A DNA stretch of 39,113 nt from a virus, in the IMG/VR virus record IMGVR_UViG_3300042323_000333, positions 1 through 39,113 of that record. One strand, 5' to 3'. Positions 10,080 to 20,900 of the stretch are shown one piece after another. Each line of letters starts with the position of its first letter. Position 1 is the first letter of the stretch. The position numbers and the translations under genes were made by a program. The notes beneath the pieces were generated by a model. That model had not been told where the DNA came from. It did not search any database and was given only the letters and a program-made list of their open reading frames with translations.

Positions 10080-11936
10080 ATGGGTAATAGAGATGAAATA
10101 AGAATAGTGTTAGGTTCGTTGCGTTATAAAACCGCAACGAATACTAATTTATCGATACCGACACCATTAGTTCAAACTGCGAAAACTTTACAGGAATTCG
10201 ATAGAAGTATTGATATTAATTTAGCTCAATTGTTTAAAGATGAACGAGAAAAATCCACAATTTTCAGACCGGTATGTAAATTTGCGTTAATATTTGACAA
10301 TGCGTATTCAGGTAGTTGTCCATATACACCGTTAGAAAATAATTTGTATTATACCAATGAAACTCAAAATACTATTGACCAATGTAAACAAAATCCGGAT
10401 GCTATTGATTGGAATGGTTACCCTCAGTATAATGAATTTGATTTTATAAGAAATGATTATAATATTTCCGGATATACAACACCTGATAGTAACGGTATGG
10501 TTCATATTAATTTTGTGAGTAAAAGTGCTTCAACCTATAATTGGAATCATTTTATTAGTTATCCTTATTTAAATGTACCGGGTAAACTATTACAATATTT
10601 TGACGAAACAACAAGTCCTCCGACATTTAATCAATTTAGAGCTTTTGAAGGCATTCCATTTATAGTTAGGGTTGACGACAGTAATAGTAATAGTATTGTA
10701 CCGGGAAATGATTTAATGATGAATGGTAATCGTATTATTGAGTTTAGATGTCCAATTAAACACGGATTATCGGTTGGGGAATATGTTAAGATTAAACTTA
10801 GAGCAACCGGTTTCGAAGAAACATTTCAAGTTTATTCTTTAGGTAATGGATTACCGGGATACGACGAATATGTTTTTAATATTTACAATATTGGTTACGT
10901 TTCTAATCCATTTTCTCAAGATGATTATGGTAATTTTATAAGAATTATAAATAATGAAAACGCTGATGATACAATGTCAGAATATTATGTTGTTAGACAT
11001 AAAATAATAACAAATGTTGGCGACGCTGCTTTAACTAATGCGGGGTTTGAACAAAACATATTTGGCGACAAAAGAAAATTTGAAAGTTCTGCATATACAC
11101 CAAATAAAATTAGTCGAGTTTCATATAAAGAAGGTGCAAAATCTTATTCATTGTCGTTTAATAAAGATATTGACGTTAGTGATTTAAGAGATAATCATAA
11201 AAGACCAATTAATGAACTATATGTTACAACAGTATGGAAAGGTTATTTTGGGTTAATGTTCAATGATAATGTTAAATTAAAACAAGGTTTTGAGTTTAAC
11301 TTACCGTTGAGAAATTCATTATCACCAAATCCTTGGTGGCAAACAACATTATCTAATTTTGTAGGGGCTACGATAGATAATTACACAGGCCCTAATTACA
11401 ATACTAGTAATCCGGGTACAATTCAGTTTAATTATGTTAGGTCGCTTAAAAGTGGTGACACAATTGATGGAGGTTTTTATGAGTGGAATAATTTTGAACA
11501 AAAAGAAAGATTGTTAAGTGAAAATTATCATAAAATAACATACAATGATAGTGTGTTTACTGTACCTACAAGACCTACAAATAATCTTAATGTGGGTAGA
11601 TATGGTTATTATTATCAACCACATAGGAAACTTACCCTTAGAGTTTTTTCTGATTATATTGAAACGGGTGATATAAGAAATACTGTGGATATTCCGGACT
11701 ATTCATATTTTTCAACAACATATAATTCATTTATATGGAGAGACATATATGAATATGGGTTTAAAGATGCTGAAGGTAATGGTGTTGATTATCCATTTTT
11801 AAATAGTACTCATTATCCTTATGGTAATTTTATTTTTAGAATAATACCGGAAGGAACTAATTATAGAGAGAACGATATGAACTATTACGCAACACTTTAT
11901 GGTGCTGCAGAACCTAAAAACGATGAATGTGAATAA
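10080..11936 (+). CDS. Putative tail/baseplate structural protein
   Basis: 618 residues, family not recognised. The ATG lies one base after the preceding stop, indicating translational coupling with the giant protein. The protein is soluble-looking, rich in Asn, Tyr, Phe and Gly, with no transmembrane segment and an N-terminus MGNRDEIRIVLGSLRYKTAT. The composition and tight packing between baseplate-type genes support a virion structural role, but nothing more specific can be read from the sequence. Confidence 0.75.
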   Translation: MGNRDEIRIVLGSLRYKTATNTNLSIPTPLVQTAKTLQEFDRSIDINLAQLFKDEREKSTIFRPVCKFALIFDNAYSGSCPYTPLENNLYYTNETQNTIDQCKQNPDAIDWNGYPQYNEFDFIRNDYNISGYTTPDSNGMVHINFVSKSASTYNWNHFISYPYLNVPGKLLQYFDETTSPPTFNQFRAFEGIPFIVRVDDSNSNSIVPGNDLMMNGNRIIEFRCPIKHGLSVGEYVKIKLRATGFEETFQVYSLGNGLPGYDEYVFNIYNIGYVSNPFSQDDYGNFIRIINNENADDTMSEYYVVRHKIITNVGDAALTNAGFEQNIFGDKRKFESSAYTPNKISRVSYKEGAKSYSLSFNKDIDVSDLRDNHKRPINELYVTTVWKGYFGLMFNDNVKLKQGFEFNLPLRNSLSPNPWWQTTLSNFVGATIDNYTGPNYNTSNPGTIQFNYVRSLKSGDTIDGGFYEWNNFEQKERLLSENYHKITYNDSVFTVPTRPTNNLNVGRYGYYYQPHRKLTLRVFSDYIETGDIRNTVDIPDYSYFSTTYNSFIWRDIYEYGFKDAEGNGVDYPFLNSTHYPYGNFIFRIIPEGTNYRENDMNYYATLYGAAEPKNDECE

Positions 11937-12810
11937 TAAATTTAAATTTACACTACCAAAAGGTGACGACAAATATATTAATCTACCTGTAGAAATCAAA
12001 TGGGATTTTTTGGGTAGAACAGATGCTGTGGATGAATATCAAAAAACTGCGGTTGAACGAGTTACAGGAGTTGCTGATGATTTTGAGATATTAAGATTTG
12101 CTCACGCATCGCATCCTAATGGTTCAAGAACTGATGTCAATTATGATTTCCATTTTTTTAGTGTGTTACTACCTGATGATAATGGTGATTTACAACCAAC
12201 AGTTCCACCAAACCCATCTTTAGATATAACAACAGCAGTTCCAACTGATTGGAAAACTAGTTATATTCCGGAAGGATTTACAACTTATGACTTATATTAT
12301 TATACACAACCTTTTACAAAATCATTTTTTAAATTGGATTTTTATGATACTAAAGATGCAACAACACAAACTAATTATTTTACAGTAATTATACCGGTTC
12401 AACAAGGTTATTCCGTTACCGGAATAACATCTTCTTTGATGCCACCGGTCAATATTAAAACACCGTCATTTAAATTAGATTATGTTGGTGATAAGGAAGG
12501 GTTCTTCTTGTATTGGTTAAGGAAAAAGAATTTTTTAAACATTAATCCTAACCCAACAAATACTACGGAAACTTTTTATATGACTGCTAAGTTTTTTGAT
12601 GCTAGATTAGGGATTTTTGTTAAAATGATGACAACACCTCAAGTATTACCGTTAGTTCCGTCATTATTTCAATTTAAACCGGAAAACTTTTTCTATTATA
12701 AAGTTGTGTTGGATTATACCGATTACACTTATAAAATATTTGATAATATTAGTGGTAATAGAGTTGGTGACGTAAGTTCAATAAAATGGTATGAATATAT
12801 TAATCCTTAA
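11923..12810 (+). CDS. Putative tail structural protein
   Basis: 295 residues from ATG 11923 (MNVNNKFKFTLPKGDDKYINL). An upstream in-frame ATG at 11899 exists but would overlap the previous gene more deeply. The chosen start overlaps the preceding gene by 14 bases. There is no recognisable domain; it is a beta-rich, aromatic-rich sequence with no signal peptide or membrane span. It is embedded in the same co-directional late block, so a structural role is inferred from context alone. Confidence 0.7.
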   Translation: MNVNNKFKFTLPKGDDKYINLPVEIKWDFLGRTDAVDEYQKTAVERVTGVADDFEILRFAHASHPNGSRTDVNYDFHFFSVLLPDDNGDLQPTVPPNPSLDITTAVPTDWKTSYIPEGFTTYDLYYYTQPFTKSFFKLDFYDTKDATTQTNYFTVIIPVQQGYSVTGITSSLMPPVNIKTPSFKLDYVGDKEGFFLYWLRKKNFLNINPNPTNTTETFYMTAKFFDARLGIFVKMMTTPQVLPLVPSLFQFKPENFFYYKVVLDYTDYTYKIFDNISGNRVGDVSSIKWYEYINP

Positions 12811-12812
12811 TT

Positions 12813-13979
12813 ATGATAGATAAAAATTATAGTATAAAGATTTCACCTGGTGTAATTAGTGGGGACGTATTCAAAGTTAATTATAATGGTACCACTATTA
12901 CGGGAACATCATATTCTAAGGAATGTTGTGTCCTTCAATCAAAAATGATTGAAATAATTGTAACAGGTTCAACATATGCGTATTCCGCAATGACAGAAGT
13001 ATTATCAGGAGGTACAGGGGGAACTTCATTATTAACCGGTTTAACAGTACCAATTCTACTTACAGAAAACACGGTTGATATTGGGTATTATTCAGTGTTT
13101 GACGGTATGGTTGTACAAAAAGACACTATGTTAAATTTTTTATTTTCCGCAACAACTTTAGAATCCCAAAGAGTTTATTTTTATAATACATCGGATGTTG
13201 AATTTAAGAAATACTTACAGTTTTCAACATATACTGTTGATTGGGGGGACGGTTCATTACCAGAACCTATAACATCGACCGCTCAAATACATCACGATTA
13301 TACGGCAACGGGTGAAACTCAAATTAAATTGACAGGTTTGAGTCCTTGGGGAACAAATACTATAACTAAAACAATTAATCTTCCGTTTACCGGAACAACT
13401 ATTGATAACCCAAACGGTGAGGCTTTTTTTACACCTATGGGTGGTAATTGGCAAAATATATTAGTTCCTTATAAATATATTTTTAGTGGTGATAATAATT
13501 GTGATTCAACAACTCAAGATATTACTCAATTTACAACAGTACCATTTTTAATTACAGGGTATACTACATCATCATTAACGGATTTAAAACAATATGGTCC
13601 TACACCTTATTCGGTAACTACATACGATATAACCGGAAACACTGGATTTGTTGGTAGATATTTAGGTGTGTTTGAAGATGGGTTATATACAGCCTATACA
13701 ATTAATGATATTACCTACTATGATTATAATAATGGTACGACACTTTTCATAGTTGAATCATCAGGTTTGACTACTGATACAGTAATTTGTCAACCAATTG
13801 TGAAAAATGAGCTATTATTAGGAATAATTGATGAAGCAGAAGTGCAAAGCAATGTATTTATAGAACGAGGGAAGAACTCAGCCTTAGAGAGTATTGAAAG
13901 ACTTGGTGAGGTTAACAGTATCGGTAGTTTAGAAAAGTACGGATATAAATTTTTTAACATAATTAACGCGACAACATAA
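12813..13979 (+). CDS. Putative tail protein with PKD-like domain
   Basis: 388 residues. At about residues 135-185 there is a PKD-like beta-sandwich signature, VDWGDGS followed by HHDYTATGETQIKLTG. The same WGDG signature appears in two minus-strand fibre genes of this window. The remainder is Thr/Gly/Tyr-rich beta sequence of no recognised family. The gene starts 2 bases after the previous stop and ends one base before the next start. PKD-like modules usually mediate protein-protein or protein-glycan contacts, so a decoration or fibre-attachment role is plausible but unproven. Confidence 0.75.
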   Translation: MIDKNYSIKISPGVISGDVFKVNYNGTTITGTSYSKECCVLQSKMIEIIVTGSTYAYSAMTEVLSGGTGGTSLLTGLTVPILLTENTVDIGYYSVFDGMVVQKDTMLNFLFSATTLESQRVYFYNTSDVEFKKYLQFSTYTVDWGDGSLPEPITSTAQIHHDYTATGETQIKLTGLSPWGTNTITKTINLPFTGTTIDNPNGEAFFTPMGGNWQNILVPYKYIFSGDNNCDSTTQDITQFTTVPFLITGYTTSSLTDLKQYGPTPYSVTTYDITGNTGFVGRYLGVFEDGLYTAYTINDITYYDYNNGTTLFIVESSGLTTDTVICQPIVKNELLLGIIDEAEVQSNVFIERGKNSALESIERLGEVNSIGSLEKYGYKFFNIINATT

Positions 13980-13980
13980 G

Positions 13981-14889
13981 ATGGCAACAGGAACCTATGG
14001 AACGATAAGACCGGCAGACGTAAGTCCGGAAGATGTGGAGATAATATTGAATTATACTCCAACAAGAGATGAAACAAACAACTTTGTGTTAACAAAATTG
14101 GATGCGTTATCTGTATTAACACCTTACTACAATAATGATACGACAGGGGTTAACTCTAATATTGAGATTTTAGGGGGATTATACAATTTAAGACTGCCTG
14201 CGGAACAATTTAATAAAATTGGTATATATACCTTATTTCTTAGACCGGCTCAAATTAGAACCACTATATTGGATTGTGGGGTGTTATCTTCATTACCTAA
14301 TGTTAAAGGTTTAGTGATTGATTTAAATTCGGTTCCATCAAACTATAGAAACAAATTTGTTAGTCAAGGTTTAGTTGGATTCAGAATTGAATATTTAAAT
14401 TCAGACGGTACAAAAATACCTAATTTTTTTAGAATAATTACATCATCATTCTTTTGTGAACCTGTAGTTCAAAATTTAACAAACTCATCACAAAAGGCGA
14501 TTAGATATCGTTATACTAACAACAATACTAATTTATTGTTTTGTACTGTATCACCATCTTCGGCGCCAACAAATAATCCAAACGCGACTCCTTATATTGG
14601 ACAGCCAAATCAAAATATTATAATTACAAATACTTTCTTTAATCCAATAAGTTTAGATATTGAAATTGCTGAACACGATATTTCGACATTAGCAATTGCT
14701 CTTTATGGTAATCAAACTAAATCAATTGATGATGGTATCTATACTCTATACGATACAAGTAATAATATTTACAAACAATACAACTTATACGAAATTAGAG
14801 ACCAATTTAATAGTTTATTATATGAAGTTAGACAAGATAGAGGAAATAATATTGATTTTAGTAAAAACTTTACAAATATAACACAATAA
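13981..14889 (+). CDS. Putative tail structural protein
   Basis: 302 residues, MATGTYGTIRPADVSPEDVE at the N-terminus, with no recognised family. The N-terminal 45 residues look helical and acidic; the rest is beta-type and Asn/Thr/Ile-rich. Its stop overlaps the next start by one base (TAATG), indicating coupling to the following 1,002-residue protein. Nothing suggests an enzyme. A baseplate or fibre-connector role is inferred from position. Confidence 0.7.
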   Translation: MATGTYGTIRPADVSPEDVEIILNYTPTRDETNNFVLTKLDALSVLTPYYNNDTTGVNSNIEILGGLYNLRLPAEQFNKIGIYTLFLRPAQIRTTILDCGVLSSLPNVKGLVIDLNSVPSNYRNKFVSQGLVGFRIEYLNSDGTKIPNFFRIITSSFFCEPVVQNLTNSSQKAIRYRYTNNNTNLLFCTVSPSSAPTNNPNATPYIGQPNQNIIITNTFFNPISLDIEIAEHDISTLAIALYGNQTKSIDDGIYTLYDTSNNIYKQYNLYEIRDQFNSLLYEVRQDRGNNIDFSKNFTNITQ

Positions 14890-17800
14890 TGGCAAATCAA
14901 AATTTTACTTGTCCACCACAACCGGCAACAGGTGCGGGTACTTTCTCAGATAACTTAGTTGGGTTCCAATTAGTTGCTGGGGGAGGGTTAACGCAAGGTA
15001 ATTTTGAGTTTACCACCGCCTTAAATGAAAAGGTTAATAGAACTTTTACAACAGGAACATTTTCAAGTCCTGTAAATTTAGAGGGATTAGGGCTTTCAAG
15101 TGTTGACCAATCAAGGGCTATTTTTGAAAATAATTTTAAAGTTTATCCTAATTTTGACTTAACTCAAGTTACTAATTTTACTACATATGGGTCAATGGTT
15201 AAAAGGATTTCAACATCGGTTGAAACTATTATTAGTAATTTCCCCGCGGCTTTAGAAATGACATTTATGTCTGAAAATTATACTACGGGTGATACAGCAA
15301 CTAATATAGTTTATAATCCAATTACAATGGAAACTAGTTTTGATTTAGTTGTTGATAGAATTAGAAACCCATTTGATATTGATTTTTCAGTTAATGCAAC
15401 TAGAAATCTACAGTTGAGAGAAATACAAGTTTCCGAGTTACGTAATATGACGACACAATACGCTAAGTATTCGTTATATTATAATGGTATGGGATATAAT
15501 GTGGTACAGATTGTTCCGACAAATACAACATCTTCAGGTACTCTTACGATTTATGTGACGGGTAATCCATTTTCCGGTAATACAAGTACAACTGATGATA
15601 TAGTTATTAGACCAAATGACCACGAAGTTAATGCGGTGTTTAGTGTTAAATTTGACGAAGTTCAACGATTTTTATTGAATAGAAATATATCACCAATATA
15701 TACAGCAACTTTCCAAGTTCCAATGGAAACGGATGACGGGGCCTATTATATTAACAATGAAAATGTTACTTGGCCTTTATATGGTAATTGGAATTTAGAT
15801 ATTTTAACTAATGCGTTTACGGTTTATTTGACTACATTAAACGATATTAGTGCGTCTTTTGATGGTTACCAAACAAATTTAGTGTCGAGATTTTTGACTA
15901 CAGATTCGTTTAGAGAATTTGACACTACAGACCAAAAGATTCAAAAAGTGTTACAAATATATGGTAGAAGTTTTGATGAAACTAAAAAATTCATAAACGC
16001 TTTGGCTTATATGAATTCTGTGAATTATAATTCAGGGAATGATATTCCATCTCAATTATTAAAAAATCTAGCTCAAACATTAGGGTGGGCAACAAACATT
16101 ACTCCAATATCAAATGATAGTTTTTTAGACTCTGTTTTTGGACAAAAAAATAGTGATACTTCGTCATTTACTGGGGTTGCTCAATCTCAGACTCCGGATG
16201 AGTTAAATTACAATTATTATAATAATTTAATTCTTAATTCCGCTTACTTATTCAAGTCAAAAGGTACTAGAAAATCAATTGAAACGTTAATGAGAATGAT
16301 TGGTGCTCCGGATGCTTTAGTTGAGTTTAATGAGTATGTTTATTTAGCTGACCAAAAAATTAATATAAATGAGTTCAATACTCAATTTGCGAACATCTCA
16401 GGAGGCACATACTCAAAGAGTATCCCTGTTGTAGACCCATCATACACTTTTAGAATTCAAAACATTGAATATAGTGGTTTCACAACAACATCCCAATTAA
16501 CAGATTCAAATGTAAGTCTTGATGATTACCCTATAGATAACTTAGGTTATCCAAAATCACCCGTTAATACGGACTCTTATTTTTTTCAAATGGGTAGTGG
16601 TTGGTTTGAGTCAACACCTAAACATAGGTCGCTAGAACAAGTTGATTTAACAACTAGTGTGTTTACAGGGTCTAATCCTAACTATCAAACTAAATTAACA
16701 CCATTTAGTTATGGTCAAGATTTCTTAAACGTTTATAGACAATTACCTTACACTACATTAGGGTTTAATTTAAAACCGGTAGTTGATAATAATAAAAGTT
16801 GGGTTGATACAGAAGTAGGTCTTAGGTCTAATTTTGATGGTGGACTTGATTCATTTTATAATACGGATAATGATAATTTAGTAATTAACGTTAAAAACAT
16901 TGACTTGTTTTTGAATCCGGGTCAGGGGTTATTATACGATGTTTGGTATATGTCAAACCAATTTAATTACCCAATACCTAATGAAGGTTTAAATTATGTT
17001 CCACCAACTCATTGTGACCCTAATCCGGTGTCGATTTATCCTAGTAAAGGTGATATTGATTGGACGGTTATTAATCCGCAACCAAAGAATAAATCATTCT
17101 TTGAGTTTGCTCAAACATTTTGGAAAAATACTATTAATGTTAGAAATAGACAATTTGCGACAGATGGTGGTACGAGTGGTTATCCAACATTACAATCAAT
17201 CTATTGGAGATACTTAGAGTCTGAAAATATTGCGGGTATTGCTAACGATAACTTCACATATGAAACTATGACACAATATGTTGATGGTTTGGGTGATTAT
17301 TGGATTCGTTTGGTAGAACAAATGATACCTGCAAGTACTATTTGGAATACGGGGGTTAAATTAGAAAATTCAATTTTCCACAGACAAAAATTTGTTTGGA
17401 GAAGACAAAGAGGATGTCAATTTGTACCGGTTCCTTGTAGACCTTGTGAATTAACTACCACAATATATAATACCGATTGTCCCCGTCAGTTAAAAGAATG
17501 TAACGTTTACCCGTTTGGTGGTAGGGTATCTAATTTTAATGGTGTTTTAAATTCTGTTATTAATTCTTATACAGTAGATAATGAATTGGTTGATTGTGAA
17601 AGTAGTAGTGTGATATCCCAATGGTATGTTAATGTTACGTTTAATGACACATTAATAATAAATGATTGGTTCTTTAGTGGTTCTGCGGTTAATCAAATTT
17701 ATAGTGCACCAACTAACGAAAAATGGGTTACATCGTTAAGATACTCTTTAAATGGTTTACTCACAATGGGGCTTGATTATTATTTTAACGAGACTTATAC

Positions 17801-17897
17801 GACCGTAACAATATTTAACACAAACTGTGCGGATAAAGACTTAGGATGGAATATAAAAATAGATGTAGGAATAAACTTTACAATTAGTTGCTCATAA
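14889..17897 (+). CDS. Large baseplate/tail protein, tail-protein-I/gp7-like region
   Basis: 1,002 residues. The middle part (about residues 350-490) resembles the helical part of distal tail proteins of the P2 gpI / T4 gp7 type: QKVLQIYGRSFDETKKF, then SQLLKNLAQTLGW, then LFKSKGTRKSIETLMRMIGAP with a glutamate-rich strand after it. This match is by eye and moderate. The C-terminal 130 residues are cysteine-rich (CQFVPVPCRPCELTT and more). The gene overlaps the previous one by a base and is followed 4 bases later by the SprB-repeat fibre, so it is a good candidate for the baseplate platform to which that fibre attaches. Confidence 0.7.
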   Translation: MANQNFTCPPQPATGAGTFSDNLVGFQLVAGGGLTQGNFEFTTALNEKVNRTFTTGTFSSPVNLEGLGLSSVDQSRAIFENNFKVYPNFDLTQVTNFTTYGSMVKRISTSVETIISNFPAALEMTFMSENYTTGDTATNIVYNPITMETSFDLVVDRIRNPFDIDFSVNATRNLQLREIQVSELRNMTTQYAKYSLYYNGMGYNVVQIVPTNTTSSGTLTIYVTGNPFSGNTSTTDDIVIRPNDHEVNAVFSVKFDEVQRFLLNRNISPIYTATFQVPMETDDGAYYINNENVTWPLYGNWNLDILTNAFTVYLTTLNDISASFDGYQTNLVSRFLTTDSFREFDTTDQKIQKVLQIYGRSFDETKKFINALAYMNSVNYNSGNDIPSQLLKNLAQTLGWATNITPISNDSFLDSVFGQKNSDTSSFTGVAQSQTPDELNYNYYNNLILNSAYLFKSKGTRKSIETLMRMIGAPDALVEFNEYVYLADQKININEFNTQFANISGGTYSKSIPVVDPSYTFRIQNIEYSGFTTTSQLTDSNVSLDDYPIDNLGYPKSPVNTDSYFFQMGSGWFESTPKHRSLEQVDLTTSVFTGSNPNYQTKLTPFSYGQDFLNVYRQLPYTTLGFNLKPVVDNNKSWVDTEVGLRSNFDGGLDSFYNTDNDNLVINVKNIDLFLNPGQGLLYDVWYMSNQFNYPIPNEGLNYVPPTHCDPNPVSIYPSKGDIDWTVINPQPKNKSFFEFAQTFWKNTINVRNRQFATDGGTSGYPTLQSIYWRYLESENIAGIANDNFTYETMTQYVDGLGDYWIRLVEQMIPASTIWNTGVKLENSIFHRQKFVWRRQRGCQFVPVPCRPCELTTTIYNTDCPRQLKECNVYPFGGRVSNFNGVLNSVINSYTVDNELVDCESSSVISQWYVNVTFNDTLIINDWFFSGSAVNQIYSAPTNEKWVTSLRYSLNGLLTMGLDYYFNETYTTVTIFNTNCADKDLGWNIKIDVGINFTISCS

Positions 17898-17901
17898 TAA
17901 A

Positions 17902-20900
17902 ATGGCTTGTGAAATAACATATAATATTAGTATAACAGGTGATTGTACTAACTCTTTTTCGGGGGGATTTACTATAGATGTAATAACAGGTACAACATCT
18001 CCACCGTTTACTATACAATGGATAACCCCAATTACTGATGTAATACCACTGGGTGTTGATGTTTATACTTATGAAAAACTATTCTTAAGTGCTGGTACCT
18101 ATACATTTAATATAATAGATAGTTGTTCTCCAAATACTGTGTTACCTGTAAATGTTTTAATTTCTAGTGGTACTTGTACTTCGATAGATAGTCATACTGA
18201 TACTTTATGTGGATTAAATAATGGGTCAATAACTGCCTCTACAACATATTCTTACGGAAATGCAACATTCTCTCTATATGAAAATACTTTTGGGTTAATT
18301 GAGTCGGGGTCATCTTATTCAAATGTTACTGAATTTACGTCATTAAGTGCAGGAACATACTATGTTATTGCGGATGACGGTGCGGGATGTACAGGGATGT
18401 CAGAGACTTGTATAATTAAAACTTCAACTACAATTAATTATGATTTGTTTGTGGTTAACGATGCGGGTTGTACTACAAATTCAGGTAAAATATTTATTAG
18501 TGGTTTAACAGGTAACCCACCGTACACTTATTTATGGTCAAATGGGGGTTTTGGTGATTCATTAACTGGATTGACAGAAGGAATATATGATGTTACTGTT
18601 ACGGATAATTCGGGATGTAGTGTTTTAAAAAGTGCGACAGTCGAATTGGTGAATCCGGTATCGATTGGTTCATTGTTCGTGACTCAACCAAGTTGTTTTG
18701 GGAGTGATGGTGAAGTGACCGTAATTGTTGTAGACGGAACCGCCCCGTTTTATTATTTAGCATCAAATGGTGAATCAATTGTTACGTTTGATAGAACTGT
18801 TATTTTTACAAGTTTGGCTCCGGGTAATTTTACTGTTGAAGTGACAGACGCGGGGTTATGTAAAGCAACATCGTCAACAACATTATTAACTCCTGCAGGA
18901 ATCTCAAGTGTTTTTGTTAATACTACAAATTCAAAATGTAATGATTTATCAGGTATATTAGGGCCAATAACCGTATTAGGTGGAACTCCACCATATACAT
19001 ATACCTTAACAGATTCAAATGGTAATATAACCACAAATAGTGCAAATAGTAATGTTTGGAAATTTGAAAATTTATCCTCAGGAAATTATACAATAAGTGT
19101 TACTGATTTAGGTCCTTGTACTTATTCAGGTACTTATACGATTAATAACGAAGTCCTATTTGGTTTAACTACGACAACTACCGGAACAACTGGTGGTAAT
19201 GAGAATGGTAGTGTTACTTTATATATTACTAGTGGGGGGACACCACCATATAGATATAGTATTAACTCACAATTAATAACAACTTCGGTAACCTCGTATA
19301 CGTTTAATAATTTAGCCTCAGGTAATTATCTTGCAAGTGTTGTTGATAATACTAAATGTTATCAATCAACACCATTTACAATTGGTGCGTCAAAACAGGT
19401 TGATTTTCATTTATTAGGTAGTGATTTTGCGGTAAATTCTGATGGTAGTATATCGGCTTATGTTTTAGACGGGGAACCACCGTTCCAATTTATATGGTCA
19501 AATGGTGAAACCGGAATGACGGTAAATAATTTATCAGCAGGTACTTACTCACTTAGAGTTGTGGATTCAGGTGGATTTTCAAAAATAAAACAAATTCTAA
19601 TTCCTGGTGTAACTACTTATAATGGTTCAGGTACATATAGTGTTTGTAGTGGTGATTTAACATTCGGTAAAAATCCTGTTATTGTCAAAACAGGTCCTCG
19701 AGAAATGTTAAATGAAGGTTTTTATGATTTAACCTCAGGGTTTACAAATTGTGTTTTAAATAGTGCGATTTTTACTCTTAGTGTTACTGCAGGAACTTTT
19801 GTCACGTCTAGTGTGATTTATACAGGATATACTTTAGGTGTAAATGGATACCCAACCGATGATATTTTTTATGGTTGGGTTAGAACATTAATTGAAAGTT
19901 CACCACAAATTGGTGAGGGTAATGTTGAAACTTATCCGGATAATACAATTTATGTTAAAACTAATTGTGACCCGGAATCGTTGCATAACACAACGGTAAT
20001 AGTTAGTACAACTATTAATTATGATATTTCTTGTGAACATTGTACACCAGTTCCAAGTGTGTCTCCAACACAAACACCAACAGTAACACCAACAGTAACA
20101 CCAACAGTAACACAAACACCAACAATGACTCCAACATACACACCAACCGTGACTCAAACTCCGACCAATACTCCAACACCGACAATGACAGATACACCAG
20201 ATGCGTCAGTAACTCCAACACCAACAGTGACACCAACACCGGATGCGTCAGTTACGCCAACACCGACAATGACTCAAACGCCAACAATGACGCCAACTAT
20301 TACTTTAAGTCCAACACAAACGCCAACAATGACGCCAACAATGACGCCAACAATGACAATGACGCCAACAATGACAATGACAATGACACCGACTAACACA
20401 TCAACACCTACACCATCACCATTAACAACATATTATGCTTATAGACAGTGTGGTGGAGTCAAAGAGTCACTTGTGATTCTTCAATCTGTATTGGCGATAA
20501 ACGGAATGGTATTAGGAGATACAATATTATTTACTGACGGAAAAGAAAATAAAGCTTGTTGGGAATTAATTGGTAATACATCAACTTTAAACCAATACTT
20601 AGGTATGTATGTTAATACATATGATTCGGGTACTGTTAATTATTTTACAAGTATTGATGGTGAGATATATGATTGTGAAAAATGTCTTGATACAATTAAA
20701 TCATTAACTCTTGTGGATGTTAAAGAATGTAAATTAGATTTTAAATTTTCTAATAAATGTAGAGGAGAGGGTCAAGGTAAGGTTTTATTAAATAATGTTA
20801 ATGGTACTACTGTTATTTATTCTTGGGATAATAATTTAATTACTACTTATTCTCAATCATATAATGTAGGTCAGGGTGATACAATTACTATTCTGATGAA

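Noticed and set aside
20040-20396. Asn-Thr-rich reading frame in another frame of the fibre linker
   Set aside because: A frame-shifted reading of the Thr-Pro repeat with no independent support.
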